DNA of 9,057 nt, from the NCBI GenBank assembly GCA_031256815.1, contig JAIRPU010000057.1:1-9057 (forward strand). The letters are read 5' to 3'. The DNA comes from Spirochaetaceae bacterium (GTDB lineage Bacteria; Spirochaetota; Spirochaetia; Treponematales; Breznakiellaceae). How positions within the stretch are numbered: the stretch's first letter is position 1; each line of letters starts with the position of its first letter. A program made the position numbers and the translations under genes. Shown piece after piece: positions 1-5,507 of this stretch. Below the pieces are notes generated by a model that was not told the origin of the DNA, did not search any database, and worked only from the letters and a program-made list of their open reading frames with translations.

Positions 1-401
1 GGCGTTTGGTTCCAGTTAAAATCGGTTTCCGTAAAAATGGGGAGTATGTCATGGAAAGCAACAAAGGCGATTCGGGCCTCGTCAAAAACCAGCAACCACG
101 GCGGGGCTAAATGCTCGCCCTTTTCGTAAGTCTTTTTGCAAGTGAGAATCAACTGGGTAAACATATCGAACAGGTCACGGATTCCCTTTTTCGCTTCCCC
201 ATACGCAATGTGGACAGAGCTGCCCATGCTTTCAGCGAATAAATCGCCCCGCGCTTTTTTATCTGTAACAACAAAATCTATGTTGTCAATGTTCGGTTCG
301 TAGCTGAATTTTGAGAAATAGTCTTGATATACAAGCCCCTTTAGTGTTTCTTCTTTTTGTATTCCGCTGTAATCCGGCACGTTTAATCCCCGCAACAACA
401 T
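1..401 (-). CDS. Eco57I-like (type IIG) restriction-modification protein, N-terminal fragment
   Basis: This minus-strand reading frame starts at an ATG at 401 (a TAA lies directly upstream in frame) and is open to the left edge, giving about 133 residues of a longer protein. Recognisable stretches are PDYSGIQKEETLKGLVYQDY, then EPNIDNIDFVVTD, then AYGEAKKGIRDLFDMFTQLI, LPPWLL-like text (APPWLLVFDEARIAF) and DFNWNQTP. From memory this order matches the N-terminal region of large DNA methyltransferase/endonuclease proteins of the Eco57I type, in which the (A/G)EAKKG segment resembles a nuclease core. The methylase motifs would lie outside the window. The ATG has no good ribosome site; a GTG at 380 preceded by GGGGA is an alternative start. 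The frame may be the remainder of a longer frame-shifted gene (see findings). The family assignment is by recall of sequence style, not by search. Confidence 0.55.
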   Translation of the reverse strand, partial: MLLRGLNVPDYSGIQKEETLKGLVYQDYFSKFSYEPNIDNIDFVVTDKKARGDLFAESMGSSVHIAYGEAKKGIRDLFDMFTQLILTCKKTYEKGEHLAPPWLLVFDEARIAFVAFHDILPIFTETDFNWNQT

Positions 402-539
402 TTATGCTATCAAACTCCGGCTGATATTTCAACATCAATTCTAAAGCAAAACCGCGCCCAAAAACACCATAAATGCATACAAACCGCGCCGGTTCATCAT
501 TTTTTTAATTCGGAATTGCTGACCCTGTGTATAAAACAG

Positions 540-568
540 TTGACGGAGAGAAGCGTAAATGCTATTCT
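540..568 (+). promoter_or_regulatory. Candidate sigma-70 promoter for the small secreted protein gene
   Basis: TTGACG (540-545) and TATTCT (563-568) are separated by 17 nt, matching 5/6 and 4/6 of the consensus. The predicted transcription start near 575 falls inside the AGGAG ribosome site (574-578), so the leader would be only about 11 nt. That tight fit makes the assignment uncertain. Confidence 0.35.
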
Positions 569-585
569 AAAATAGGAGAAATTAA

Positions 586-960
586 GTGAAAAGATGTTTA
601 ATTGCATTGGTAATGTTAGGTTTTGGCAGCATGGTTTATGCGGATTGGGCTGTTACCTATTTTGGAATTGCCCCCAAAAAGGGGTCTAAAATTGAATCTA
701 ATAGCAAGGTTGATATTCCATTTACAAATGCGTATGTGGTTAACTGGCGTGTTGTTCCGCCAAAGGTTTTAGAGTTGGCTTCAGAGATGATAAATGGAGC
801 TAATCCACGCGCAAAAAAAGGAAGATATTATCATGTAGCTGTAACGGGCTATGGGAATGATAAAGGACGCAAGTATTCACTTATTATCAGGGTGCTTAAA
901 ACAACCAAAGAAGACGTATTATTTGAATATACAGCTGCTATGGCATATAAAAATGATTAG
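586..960 (+). CDS. Small secreted protein of unknown function
   Basis: A 124-residue protein starting at GTG 586, with AGGAG at 574-578 and a 7-nt gap deciding the start. The N-terminus is a classic signal peptide: MKR, a hydrophobic core (LIALVMLGFGSMV) and a VYA|D cleavage site after residue 19. The mature part of about 105 residues is basic (many K and R), has no cysteine, and alternates short beta-like hydrophobic strands, for example YYHVAVTGYG, YSLIIRVLK and DVLFEYTAAMAY. It has no lipobox, so it should be released into the periplasm or outside. I do not recognise the family. It sits between a restriction-modification gene and a hicAB pair, in the accessory part of the window, and converges with hicB. 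Coding is well supported by start, signal peptide and an uninterrupted frame; function is unknown. Confidence 0.75.
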   Translation: MKRCLIALVMLGFGSMVYADWAVTYFGIAPKKGSKIESNSKVDIPFTNAYVVNWRVVPPKVLELASEMINGANPRAKKGRYYHVAVTGYGNDKGRKYSLIIRVLKTTKEDVLFEYTAAMAYKND

Positions 961-1020
961 ACTCATTTCCGCTAAATTTATCGAAAATGCCCTATAAGAC
1001 TATCCTGCGGCTGCAGCCTG

Positions 1021-1038
1021 TTGAATAGCCGTATTCAA
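1021..1038. terminator. Small perfect hairpin between convergent genes
   Basis: TTGAATA (1021-1027) and TATTCAA (1032-1038) form a perfect 7-bp stem with a GCCG loop, followed on the plus strand by ATTTT. It lies between the 3' ends of the secreted-protein gene and hicB, where a shared terminator would be expected. The stem is A/T-rich and the T-run short, so termination is only a suggestion. Confidence 0.3.
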
Positions 1039-1047
1039 ATTTTCCGT

Positions 1048-1437
1048 CTATTGCATCTTTTCAAGCAAAGCCTCTTTTAATACAGCCGAGAAATTTACGT
1101 TTTTACGTTCCGCCGCACTGTTCAACCAGGAAGGAATAGTTAATGTTTTTTTTACAGGTTTTTCATCAAATACAGCCTTAAACAAGTCAAGGTCAATATA
1201 TACAAGAGATACAAACCCATTAGGTTTTTCGGGCGTAATACTTTCAAGCCGGCTGGGAAGCGGCAATGGCTCGCCATCTTCCAAATCGTATATGATACGT
1301 CCAGCCGCCGCTTCTTGCGCCATATACATTGCTTCCGGTAAATCCGCGCCGTAGGTGGCAAGCGGAAAATCCGGTAAAACAACAGAAAACCGCCCGTCAT
1401 CTTCAGGATAAAAACACGCAGGATAAACATATTTCAT
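1048..1437 (-). CDS. hicB: HicB-family antitoxin
   Basis: A 129-residue antitoxin expected to bind HicA and block its RNase activity, and to repress its own operon. The N-terminal half (about residues 3-50: YPACFYPEDDGRFSVVLPDF, then EAMYMAQEAAAGRI) is the partly degenerate RNase-H-like HicB fold. The C-terminal part from about residue 94 (KKTLTIPSWLNSAAERKNVN and the following helix) reads as a ribbon-helix-helix DNA-binding domain, as in the longer HicB class. The start ATG at 1437 has GGAG (1444-1447) 6 nt upstream. It follows hicA by 17 nt, in the usual toxin-first order of hicAB, so the two are co-transcribed. The family call is firm; the operator is proposed separately. Confidence 0.9.
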   Translation of the reverse strand: MKYVYPACFYPEDDGRFSVVLPDFPLATYGADLPEAMYMAQEAAAGRIIYDLEDGEPLPLPSRLESITPEKPNGFVSLVYIDLDLFKAVFDEKPVKKTLTIPSWLNSAAERKNVNFSAVLKEALLEKMQ

Positions 1438-1454
1438 TTTTTGCTCCGTAAAAG

Positions 1455-1637
1455 TTATTTTAACCCGGCTTGTTTCAAAATCGAGTTAATAACGGTCTGC
1501 GGAATATCCCCGGTATGGCGTGGAATTGTTACGCCGCCTTTCTTTACAGCGTGGCGGTATTGATAATGAGAACCATTCACCCGCACAAGATACCAGCCAT
1601 CTCCAATAACAATTTTTTGAATTTCCGCAAACTTCAT
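1455..1637 (-). CDS. hicA: HicA-family mRNA interferase toxin
   Basis: A 60-residue protein of normal HicA length, with the double-stranded-RNA-binding-like fold. Visible landmarks are the N-terminal helix (FAEIQKIVIGDGW), the catalytic histidine in NGSHYQYRH (His24), the TIPRHTGDIPQ segment and the C-terminal helix TVINSILKQAGL. HicA toxins cut mRNA and are held inactive by HicB. The active-site histidine and all conserved blocks are present, so the toxin looks intact. The ATG at 1637 has no Shine-Dalgarno; the promoter boxes end 6 nt before it, suggesting a leaderless or nearly leaderless message. Confidence 0.9.
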   Translation of the reverse strand: MKFAEIQKIVIGDGWYLVRVNGSHYQYRHAVKKGGVTIPRHTGDIPQTVINSILKQAGLK

Positions 1638-1643
1638 AACAGC

Positions 1644-1672
1644 AATGTAACACGTATAACACGTGTCGTCAA
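1644..1672 (-). promoter_or_regulatory. hicAB promoter with overlapping tandem-repeat operator
   Basis: On the minus strand TTGACG (1672-1667) and TACATT (1649-1644) are 17 nt apart, 5/6 and 4/6 of the sigma-70 consensus. Within that spacer, read on the plus strand, lie two abutting 9-mers, TAACACGTA (1648-1656) and TAACACGTG (1657-1665), and the palindrome ACACGTGT (1659-1666). This is where a ribbon-helix-helix repressor such as the neighbouring HicB would be expected to bind. The predicted transcription start coincides with the hicA ATG. Confidence 0.5.
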
Positions 1673-1745
1673 TCAGACTTTCATGTTTATTTCTGACTAC
1701 GGCTTCCGGTTGTAAACCGAATCTTTATTTTGAACTTATACCTTC

Positions 1746-1774
1746 TTGATTACACTCTGTTTTACGGTTATTAT
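1746..1774 (+). promoter_or_regulatory. sigma-70 promoter of rnpB
   Basis: TTGATT (1746-1751) and TATTAT (1769-1774) are separated by exactly 17 nt, matching 4/6 and 5/6 of the consensus. The predicted start, about 1781, coincides with the first bases of the RNase P RNA P1 helix, which independently supports the promoter. Confidence 0.6.
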
Positions 1775-1779
1775 TATTG

Positions 1780-2142
1780 AACGATGAGCCGGCCGCCGCG
1801 CCCCGTTTTTGCGGGTGTGAGGAAAGTCCGGGCTCCGCAGGGCACGATGCCGGGTAACGCCCGGGCAGCGCCGGTTTAGTCTGGCGTTGACAGCAGCGCA
1901 ACAGAAAACAAACCGCCGGCTTCTGCCGGTAAGGGTGAAACGGAGGGGTAAGAGCCCACCGCATAGACGGCAACGGCTATGGCATGGCAAGCCTCATCGG
2001 GAGCAAAGTTAAACAGCGGCTGGATTGCCCGTCCTTAGGCCGCGGGTAGACTGCAAAGACCCCGTTTGCAAATTCGGGGCAAGATAGATGGCGGCAGGGC
2101 GCGTTTCCCGCGTCAACAGAATCCGGCTTATGGCTCATCGTT
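1780..2142 (+). ncRNA. rnpB: RNase P RNA, bacterial type A
   Basis: The catalytic RNA that removes 5' leaders from pre-tRNAs together with the RnpA protein. The ends are set by P1: AACGATGAGCC (1780-1790) pairs perfectly with GGCTCATCGTT (2132-2142). Conserved blocks are in order: GAGGAAAGTCCGGGCTC (1819-1835), AGGGTGAAACGG (1932-1943) with GTAAGAGCCCACCGC (1948-1962), GGCAACGGCTATGG, GAGCAAAGTTAAACAG (2001-2015), GGGTAGACTGC, AAGATAGATGG, and the terminal ACAGAATCCGGCTTA (2116-2130). Length of about 363 nt is normal. P1 is followed by TTTTT (2141-2145), so the 3' strand of P1 plus this tract may double as a terminator. The P15 loop (2021-2038) has no GGT, the motif that base-pairs with an encoded tRNA CCA end. 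Confidence 0.96.
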
Positions 2143-2162
2143 TTTATGTATCCGGAGTTTAT

Positions 2163-2573
2163 ATGGGGATTTTTAAACGTTTAGAACAAGCTTTTTCCAA
2201 CACCATTGAAAACTTGGTGGAAGACTTCTCTGGTAATCGCGAAGGTTCGTATGTAGACCCGGATATTGCGCAGGCGGAAGAAGAACTGGAAGCGTTTCTT
2301 CGCGGCGACCCTGGCGAAATGAATCGTTTTGAGAGGACGCAGGCCAAAACCGCGGATTCCGGCAGGCAGCGGCGGCATAATGTCCCAAAATCGCTTATAG
2401 CGGATTTTAACGCGCTTGGGCTTGACGCCGGCGCTTCGTTTGATGATTGTAAAAAAGCTTATCGTATATTATGCAAGAAGTATCATCCTGATAGAGACCC
2501 GGGAGGAGCGGTAAAATTTATGCAGATGAGGGCGGCTTACGAACGCATTATAAAATGGCAAAAACAGGCATAA
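2163..2573 (+). CDS. Small J-domain (DnaJ-like) co-chaperone
   Basis: A 136-residue protein; the frame also extends upstream to 2088, but that part is inside rnpB. ATG 2163 is chosen because GGAG (2154-2157) lies 5 nt before it. Residues 1-75 are a charged, probably helical region (EQAFSNTIENLVEDF, then an acidic AEEELEAFL stretch). The J domain is C-terminal (about 79-136): LGLDAGASFDDCKKAYRILC, KKYHPDRDP with the HPD triad at 108-110, then the helix FMQMRAAYERIIKW. The HPD loop stimulates the ATPase of an Hsp70. There is no Gly/Phe-rich or zinc-finger region, so this is a class C-like J protein and not the main DnaJ. The gene begins 20 nt after rnpB and its last 19 nt overlap the next gene, implying co-transcription with the lipoprotein. 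Confidence 0.85.
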   Translation: MGIFKRLEQAFSNTIENLVEDFSGNREGSYVDPDIAQAEEELEAFLRGDPGEMNRFERTQAKTADSGRQRRHNVPKSLIADFNALGLDAGASFDDCKKAYRILCKKYHPDRDPGGAVKFMQMRAAYERIIKWQKQA

Positions 2574-3958
2574 GCGGCATTTCAAAGCCGGCGCCTGCAA
2601 TGTTCATTGTATTGATTTTGGCGCTGCATAGCTGTATTCATATTGAAAAAGCTGTAATTTCTGACGAAGAAGCGCTTTCTCCAAAAAAGATTAGCAGCGG
2701 GGCAGCCAGTCTTGGCGTTCCCGACTGGACAAAAAAACCGGTTTCTTCTGTAAATATTTCTTCAAAAACCCGTGTTATTTCAGACGGCGCTTTTGCGTAC
2801 CAGCATATTAACGCGCTTGTTTTGCCAAACTCTGTATTTGCTGTAGGCAAAGGCGCTTTTGCGTTTAACCGTATTGAAACTATTAGTTTTTCCAAAAACC
2901 TCGACACAATAGGCGCGTCCGCTTTTTTGGGAAACAAACTTAAGGGGCTTGTGTTTCCGGAAATGCTTTCTTCCATAGGCGAACAAAGTTTTATGGCAAA
3001 TAATATATCCCGTGTAGAACTCCCCGAAAACTTAAAGCACATTGGCGCTTATGCGTTTGCAATGAACGAAATTAACGAATTGGTTTTGCCGGATACTTTG
3101 CTTTTAATTGAGGATTGGGCATTTGCCGGCAATAAATTAACTTCGGTTAAATTACCGGCGCGGCTTACTGTTATAAACAGCGGTATTTTTGCCAGAAATG
3201 CGCTTAATTCAGTTATTCTGCCGCCTAAGCTTGGTGAAATTGGCGATTCCGCTTTTGCGCGCAATTCCATAACATCGCTTAATTTGCCAGACAGCGTCCG
3301 CTCGCTTGGAATAAAAGCTTTTTATGCGAATCAAATTGAAACGCTTAAGCTCTCGCGTAATTTAAGCGTTATAGGCGCGCAGGCCTTTGCCGGCAATAAT
3401 ATTGCAGAGGTTACGCTGCCGGAAAAAATCCGCAGGATTGACGCGGGCGCTTTTTCCGGCAACAAATTACGCTCAATAATTTTTCCGGAAAGATTTTATC
3501 TGCTTGGCGAAGGCGCGTTTGAAAATAATGAACTTGAATCGGTGCGTTTTGTAAACGGTATTATAAGAGTAATATCCAAACGCGCTTTTGCGGGAAACAA
3601 AATTAATCGTGTAAATCTGCCTTCAACGCTTACGCGCATAGATGACGGCGCGTTTGCAAGCAACAAGCTTTCCGGCGCTTTGCGCCTGCCTGCCGACATT
3701 CAGTATTTAGGCAAGGGCGCTTTTGAAAACAACTCACTTAGCAGCGTACGGCTGCCATACAATTTACGCAAAATAGGCGAAGGCGTATTTGCGGGGAATC
3801 CGGTTACAGAAATTATTATTGGCATGAATATGGACATTAAAGCTTCTGATATGGGCGAACATGGAGAGGCGTTTTTGGAATTCTACAAGAGTAATAAAAG
3901 GCGTTCCGGCACATACACCTTTGTAGAAGACGCATGGATTTATGGCAAACGCCAGTAA
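2555..3958 (+). CDS. BspA-like leucine-rich-repeat (LRR_5) lipoprotein
   Basis: A 467-residue surface-type protein. The N-terminus has lysines, a hydrophobic core (MFIVLILAL) and a relaxed spirochaete lipobox LHSC with Cys27 as the predicted lipidated residue. ATG 2555 is preferred over ATG 2600 because it keeps two lysines before the hydrophobic core; neither has a clear ribosome site, so the 19-nt overlap with the J-domain gene suggests translational coupling. Residues about 66-423 are 16 repeats of the pattern I-G-x-x-A-F-x-x-N-x-I/L-x-x-L-x-L-P. The tail (EAFLEFYKSN, then SGTYTFVEDAWIYG) is the closing segment often seen in treponemal members. Such proteins have been tied to adhesion and host binding in other species; here the role is inferred. 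The repeat type is certain, the surface location is likely. Confidence 0.88.
   Translation: MAKTGISGISKPAPAMFIVLILALHSCIHIEKAVISDEEALSPKKISSGAASLGVPDWTKKPVSSVNISSKTRVISDGAFAYQHINALVLPNSVFAVGKGAFAFNRIETISFSKNLDTIGASAFLGNKLKGLVFPEMLSSIGEQSFMANNISRVELPENLKHIGAYAFAMNEINELVLPDTLLLIEDWAFAGNKLTSVKLPARLTVINSGIFARNALNSVILPPKLGEIGDSAFARNSITSLNLPDSVRSLGIKAFYANQIETLKLSRNLSVIGAQAFAGNNIAEVTLPEKIRRIDAGAFSGNKLRSIIFPERFYLLGEGAFENNELESVRFVNGIIRVISKRAFAGNKINRVNLPSTLTRIDDGAFASNKLSGALRLPADIQYLGKGAFENNSLSSVRLPYNLRKIGEGVFAGNPVTEIIIGMNMDIKASDMGEHGEAFLEFYKSNKRRSGTYTFVEDAWIYGKRQ
2750..3823 (+). repeat. 16 tandem LRR_5 repeats, 22-residue period
   Basis: The conserved phenylalanine of each repeat falls at residues 80, 102, 124, 146, 168, 190, 212, 234, 256, 278, 300, 322, 345, 367, 390 and 412 of the lipoprotein. 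The spacing is 22 residues eleven times in a row, then 23, 22, 23, 22. The DNA copies have diverged (different codons in each), so the array is old and is not a recent nucleotide-level expansion. Confidence 0.9.
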
Positions 3959-3988
3959 AAGACAGAAAAGACCACAGCCACTTTACGC

Positions 3989-4282
3989 CTAAGATTTTGG
4001 CGGAATTAACATATCGATTATGTTATCGGCAGTCATAGACAGAATGGCGCTTGTTATATAAGAGGGGTCGTTTATTTTAGCTTTGAGTTCAGCGATTCGC
4101 TCTTCCTGCGACGTATCGGGCGCGGCGTTGATTAGTTCAAGGGCGCTAAGAAATTCCGCTTTTTCTTTTGCTTCGGCGGATATGTGAATAGAATCGCCTT
4201 TTTCCGCTCTGAAGGCTTGATCAACGCGGTTTGGCTTACTATTCTGCACCGGTTCAGTTTGACCAATCGGTCCGATCGTCAT
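3989..4282 (-). CDS. flgM: Flagellar anti-sigma-28 factor FlgM
   Basis: A 97-residue protein of normal FlgM length. The N-terminal half is polar and probably disordered (GPIGQTEPVQNSKPNRVDQ, then GDSIHISAEAKEKAEFLSAL); the C-terminal half (EERIAELKAKINDPSYITSA, then DNIIDML) follows the sigma-binding pattern of FlgM, where two helices wrap sigma-28 and the I-x-x-L-K-x-x-I-x-x-x-x-Y signature is visible. FlgM holds FliA inactive until the flagellar hook is complete and then is exported. The start at 4282 has AGAGGA (4294-4289) 6 nt upstream. The near-perfect sigma-28 promoter just upstream independently supports the call and implies negative feedback. It is convergent with the LRR lipoprotein gene, 30 nt apart. 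No other flagellar gene lies in the window. Confidence 0.85.
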   Translation of the reverse strand: MTIGPIGQTEPVQNSKPNRVDQAFRAEKGDSIHISAEAKEKAEFLSALELINAAPDTSQEERIAELKAKINDPSYITSAILSMTADNIIDMLIPPKS

Positions 4283-4306
4283 GCTATTTCCTCTTCTTAC
4301 CCAAAA

Positions 4307-4334
4307 TTATCGGCAAATTTAAATTAAAGATTTA
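4307..4334 (-). promoter_or_regulatory. sigma-28 (FliA) promoter of flgM
   Basis: On the minus strand TAAA (4334-4331) is followed after 16 nt by GCCGATAA (4314-4307), an exact copy of the enteric sigma-28 -10 box. The usual spacer is 15 nt, so it is one longer. Transcription would start near 4300, just before the flgM ribosome site. Confidence 0.8.
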
Positions 4335-4363
4335 GGTTTATTTTTGCCATTAAAAGCTAAACC
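4335..4363 (-). terminator. Possible weak hairpin after rsmI
   Basis: GGTTTA and TAAACC (4363-4358 and 4340-4335 on the minus strand) can pair, with an inner TTTT/AAAA helix. It lies 10 nt past the rsmI stop and directly before the flgM promoter. The stem is interrupted and no clean T-run follows, so this may not be a working terminator. Confidence 0.25.
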
Positions 4364-4373
4364 GCATCTTCAT

Positions 4374-5102
4374 TTAGACACTTGCGGAATCCACTGGAAC
4401 TTCCGCCAATTTTCCGGCGTTTCCGCCGGTTTTTTTACCATAAACATAAAGCGCGAACTCTCCGCGCAATTCTTCCCTGTTCGATAAGCCGGCAAGCACC
4501 TCTTCCACTGTGCCCCGTAAAAACTCCTCGTGGAGTTTAGTCATCTCTCTGCCTAAACAAAGCCGCCGCGTCTTATCAAAATCGGCTAAATCGGCAAGAA
4601 GTTTTAGTACTCTAAAAGGCGATTCGTAAAGAACGAAACCTGCTTCGCACTCCAAAAGCGTCTTTATTCTTGCACGGCGTCTGCCTGATTTTGGCGATAA
4701 AAACCCTTCAAAAAGCACGGTTTTATCGCGCGCGCCGGCAACGCTTAAAAGCGCGGTAAATGCGCTTGCGCCAGGCACCGGCGATACCGTGTGGCCTGCT
4801 TTTAAAGCGCTTTGCACCAAAACAGCGCCGGGGTCGCTTATGGCAGGCGTGCCCGCATCCGAAACAAACGCGGCATTTCCGCCGGAATCAAGCGCGCTTA
4901 CAATTTTTTGCGCCGCATATTCCTCATTTTGTGCCCGGCATGAAATCATCTTAACATGAATCCCCAAATGAGTCAAGAGAGCAAGCGTCCGCCTTGTATC
5001 TTCCGCAGCGACAAGCGAAACTGATTTTAATGTAGAAACCGCCCGCAGTGTAATATCTTCAAGATTTCCAATAGGGGTAGCCACAACAAACAGTGTACTC
5101 AT
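4374..5102 (-). CDS. rsmI: 16S rRNA (cytidine-1402-2'-O)-methyltransferase RsmI
   Basis: A 242-residue tetrapyrrole-methylase-fold enzyme that uses SAM to 2'-O-methylate C1402 in the ribosomal decoding centre. Visible family motifs: VATPIGNLEDITLRA (7-21), AAEDTRRT (32-39), FVSDAGTPAISDPG (79-92), VPGASA (109-114), FEGFLSP (131-137), LYESPFR (158-164) and LGREMTKLHEEF (183-194). The usual YHxHNE segment reads SCRAQNE (54-60), so its histidines are missing while the NE is kept. It is shorter than the roughly 286-residue E. coli protein, mostly at the C-terminus. The start codon directly follows the TAA of the upstream gene (zero gap), so it is translated as part of the ftsH operon. Confidence 0.95.
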   Translation of the reverse strand: MSTLFVVATPIGNLEDITLRAVSTLKSVSLVAAEDTRRTLALLTHLGIHVKMISCRAQNEEYAAQKIVSALDSGGNAAFVSDAGTPAISDPGAVLVQSALKAGHTVSPVPGASAFTALLSVAGARDKTVLFEGFLSPKSGRRRARIKTLLECEAGFVLYESPFRVLKLLADLADFDKTRRLCLGREMTKLHEEFLRGTVEEVLAGLSNREELRGEFALYVYGKKTGGNAGKLAEVPVDSASV

Positions 5103-5507
5103 TTATCCCAGTTTATCCAGCCTGTCCATTCGAACATAAAGCGGAATAGTGGAAAGTTCGCGCTCGTCTACATAAAGCGTAAAGTTGGTTACTCCGGCAT
5201 CTGGAAAACGCAAATTTGTTATGCTGAACACAAGGTGTGTAACCGCTGTGGCGTTACCCCCGCTGCGAACTTCTATGTGTCCGGAAATAGGCTCTATACA
5301 GCGCTGACCGTCTATATTTTGCGCTTCAATGCGAAAACTGTGTGAACAAAATTCGCCTATGTTAAACCGGATTCTAATAACCATACAAAGTTGAGAATGA
5401 ACACAGGGAAAATCCCGTGTTATAATTGTATCAAAAGTGCTTACAATAACCAGCTTTCCGCCAATTTCCTGCGCATAATCGCAAAATGTAAACATTTCTG
5501 CCGTCAT
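5103..5507 (-). CDS. DUF6941-like conserved protein
   Basis: A 134-residue cytosolic protein without signal peptide or membrane segment. The opening (AEMFTFCDYAQEIGGKLVIV, then STFDTI) matches the style of the DUF6941 family, whose members start with a 'cytosolic, state-of-the-cell' like xFCDxAxxxGGKLxxxGxFDxI pattern. The rest is beta-rich: HSQLCMVIRIRF, FRIEAQNIDGQ, THLVFSITNLRF and a final FTLYVDERELSTIPLYV, consistent with a beta-sandwich. No catalytic residues are apparent and the function is unknown. The ATG overlaps the ftsH stop codon (ATGA) and has a strong GGAGGAG ribosome site inside the end of ftsH. rsmI starts immediately after its stop. The position between a membrane protease and an rRNA methylase does not by itself reveal a role. 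Confidence 0.75.
   Translation of the reverse strand: MTAEMFTFCDYAQEIGGKLVIVSTFDTIITRDFPCVHSQLCMVIRIRFNIGEFCSHSFRIEAQNIDGQRCIEPISGHIEVRSGGNATAVTHLVFSITNLRFPDAGVTNFTLYVDERELSTIPLYVRMDRLDKLG

Noticed and set aside
1021..1038. CRISPR or phage attachment site near the R-M and hicAB genes
   Set aside because: I found no series of spaced repeats, no tRNA gene and no integrase; only isolated hairpins are present.
1152..1430. Second minus-strand frame overlapping hicB
   Set aside because: It is the other frame of hicB; the HicB frame has the conserved N-terminal block, the RHH domain and the ribosome site.
1725..1990. Two minus-strand frames of about 80 codons
   Set aside because: Both overlie the rnpB promoter and RNA and encode low-complexity Arg/Pro/Cys-rich text without motifs.
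2088..2162. Upstream start of the J-domain gene at 2088
   Set aside because: These 25 codons lie inside the RNase P RNA, including its conserved 3' block and P1 strand; ATG 2163 has its own ribosome site.
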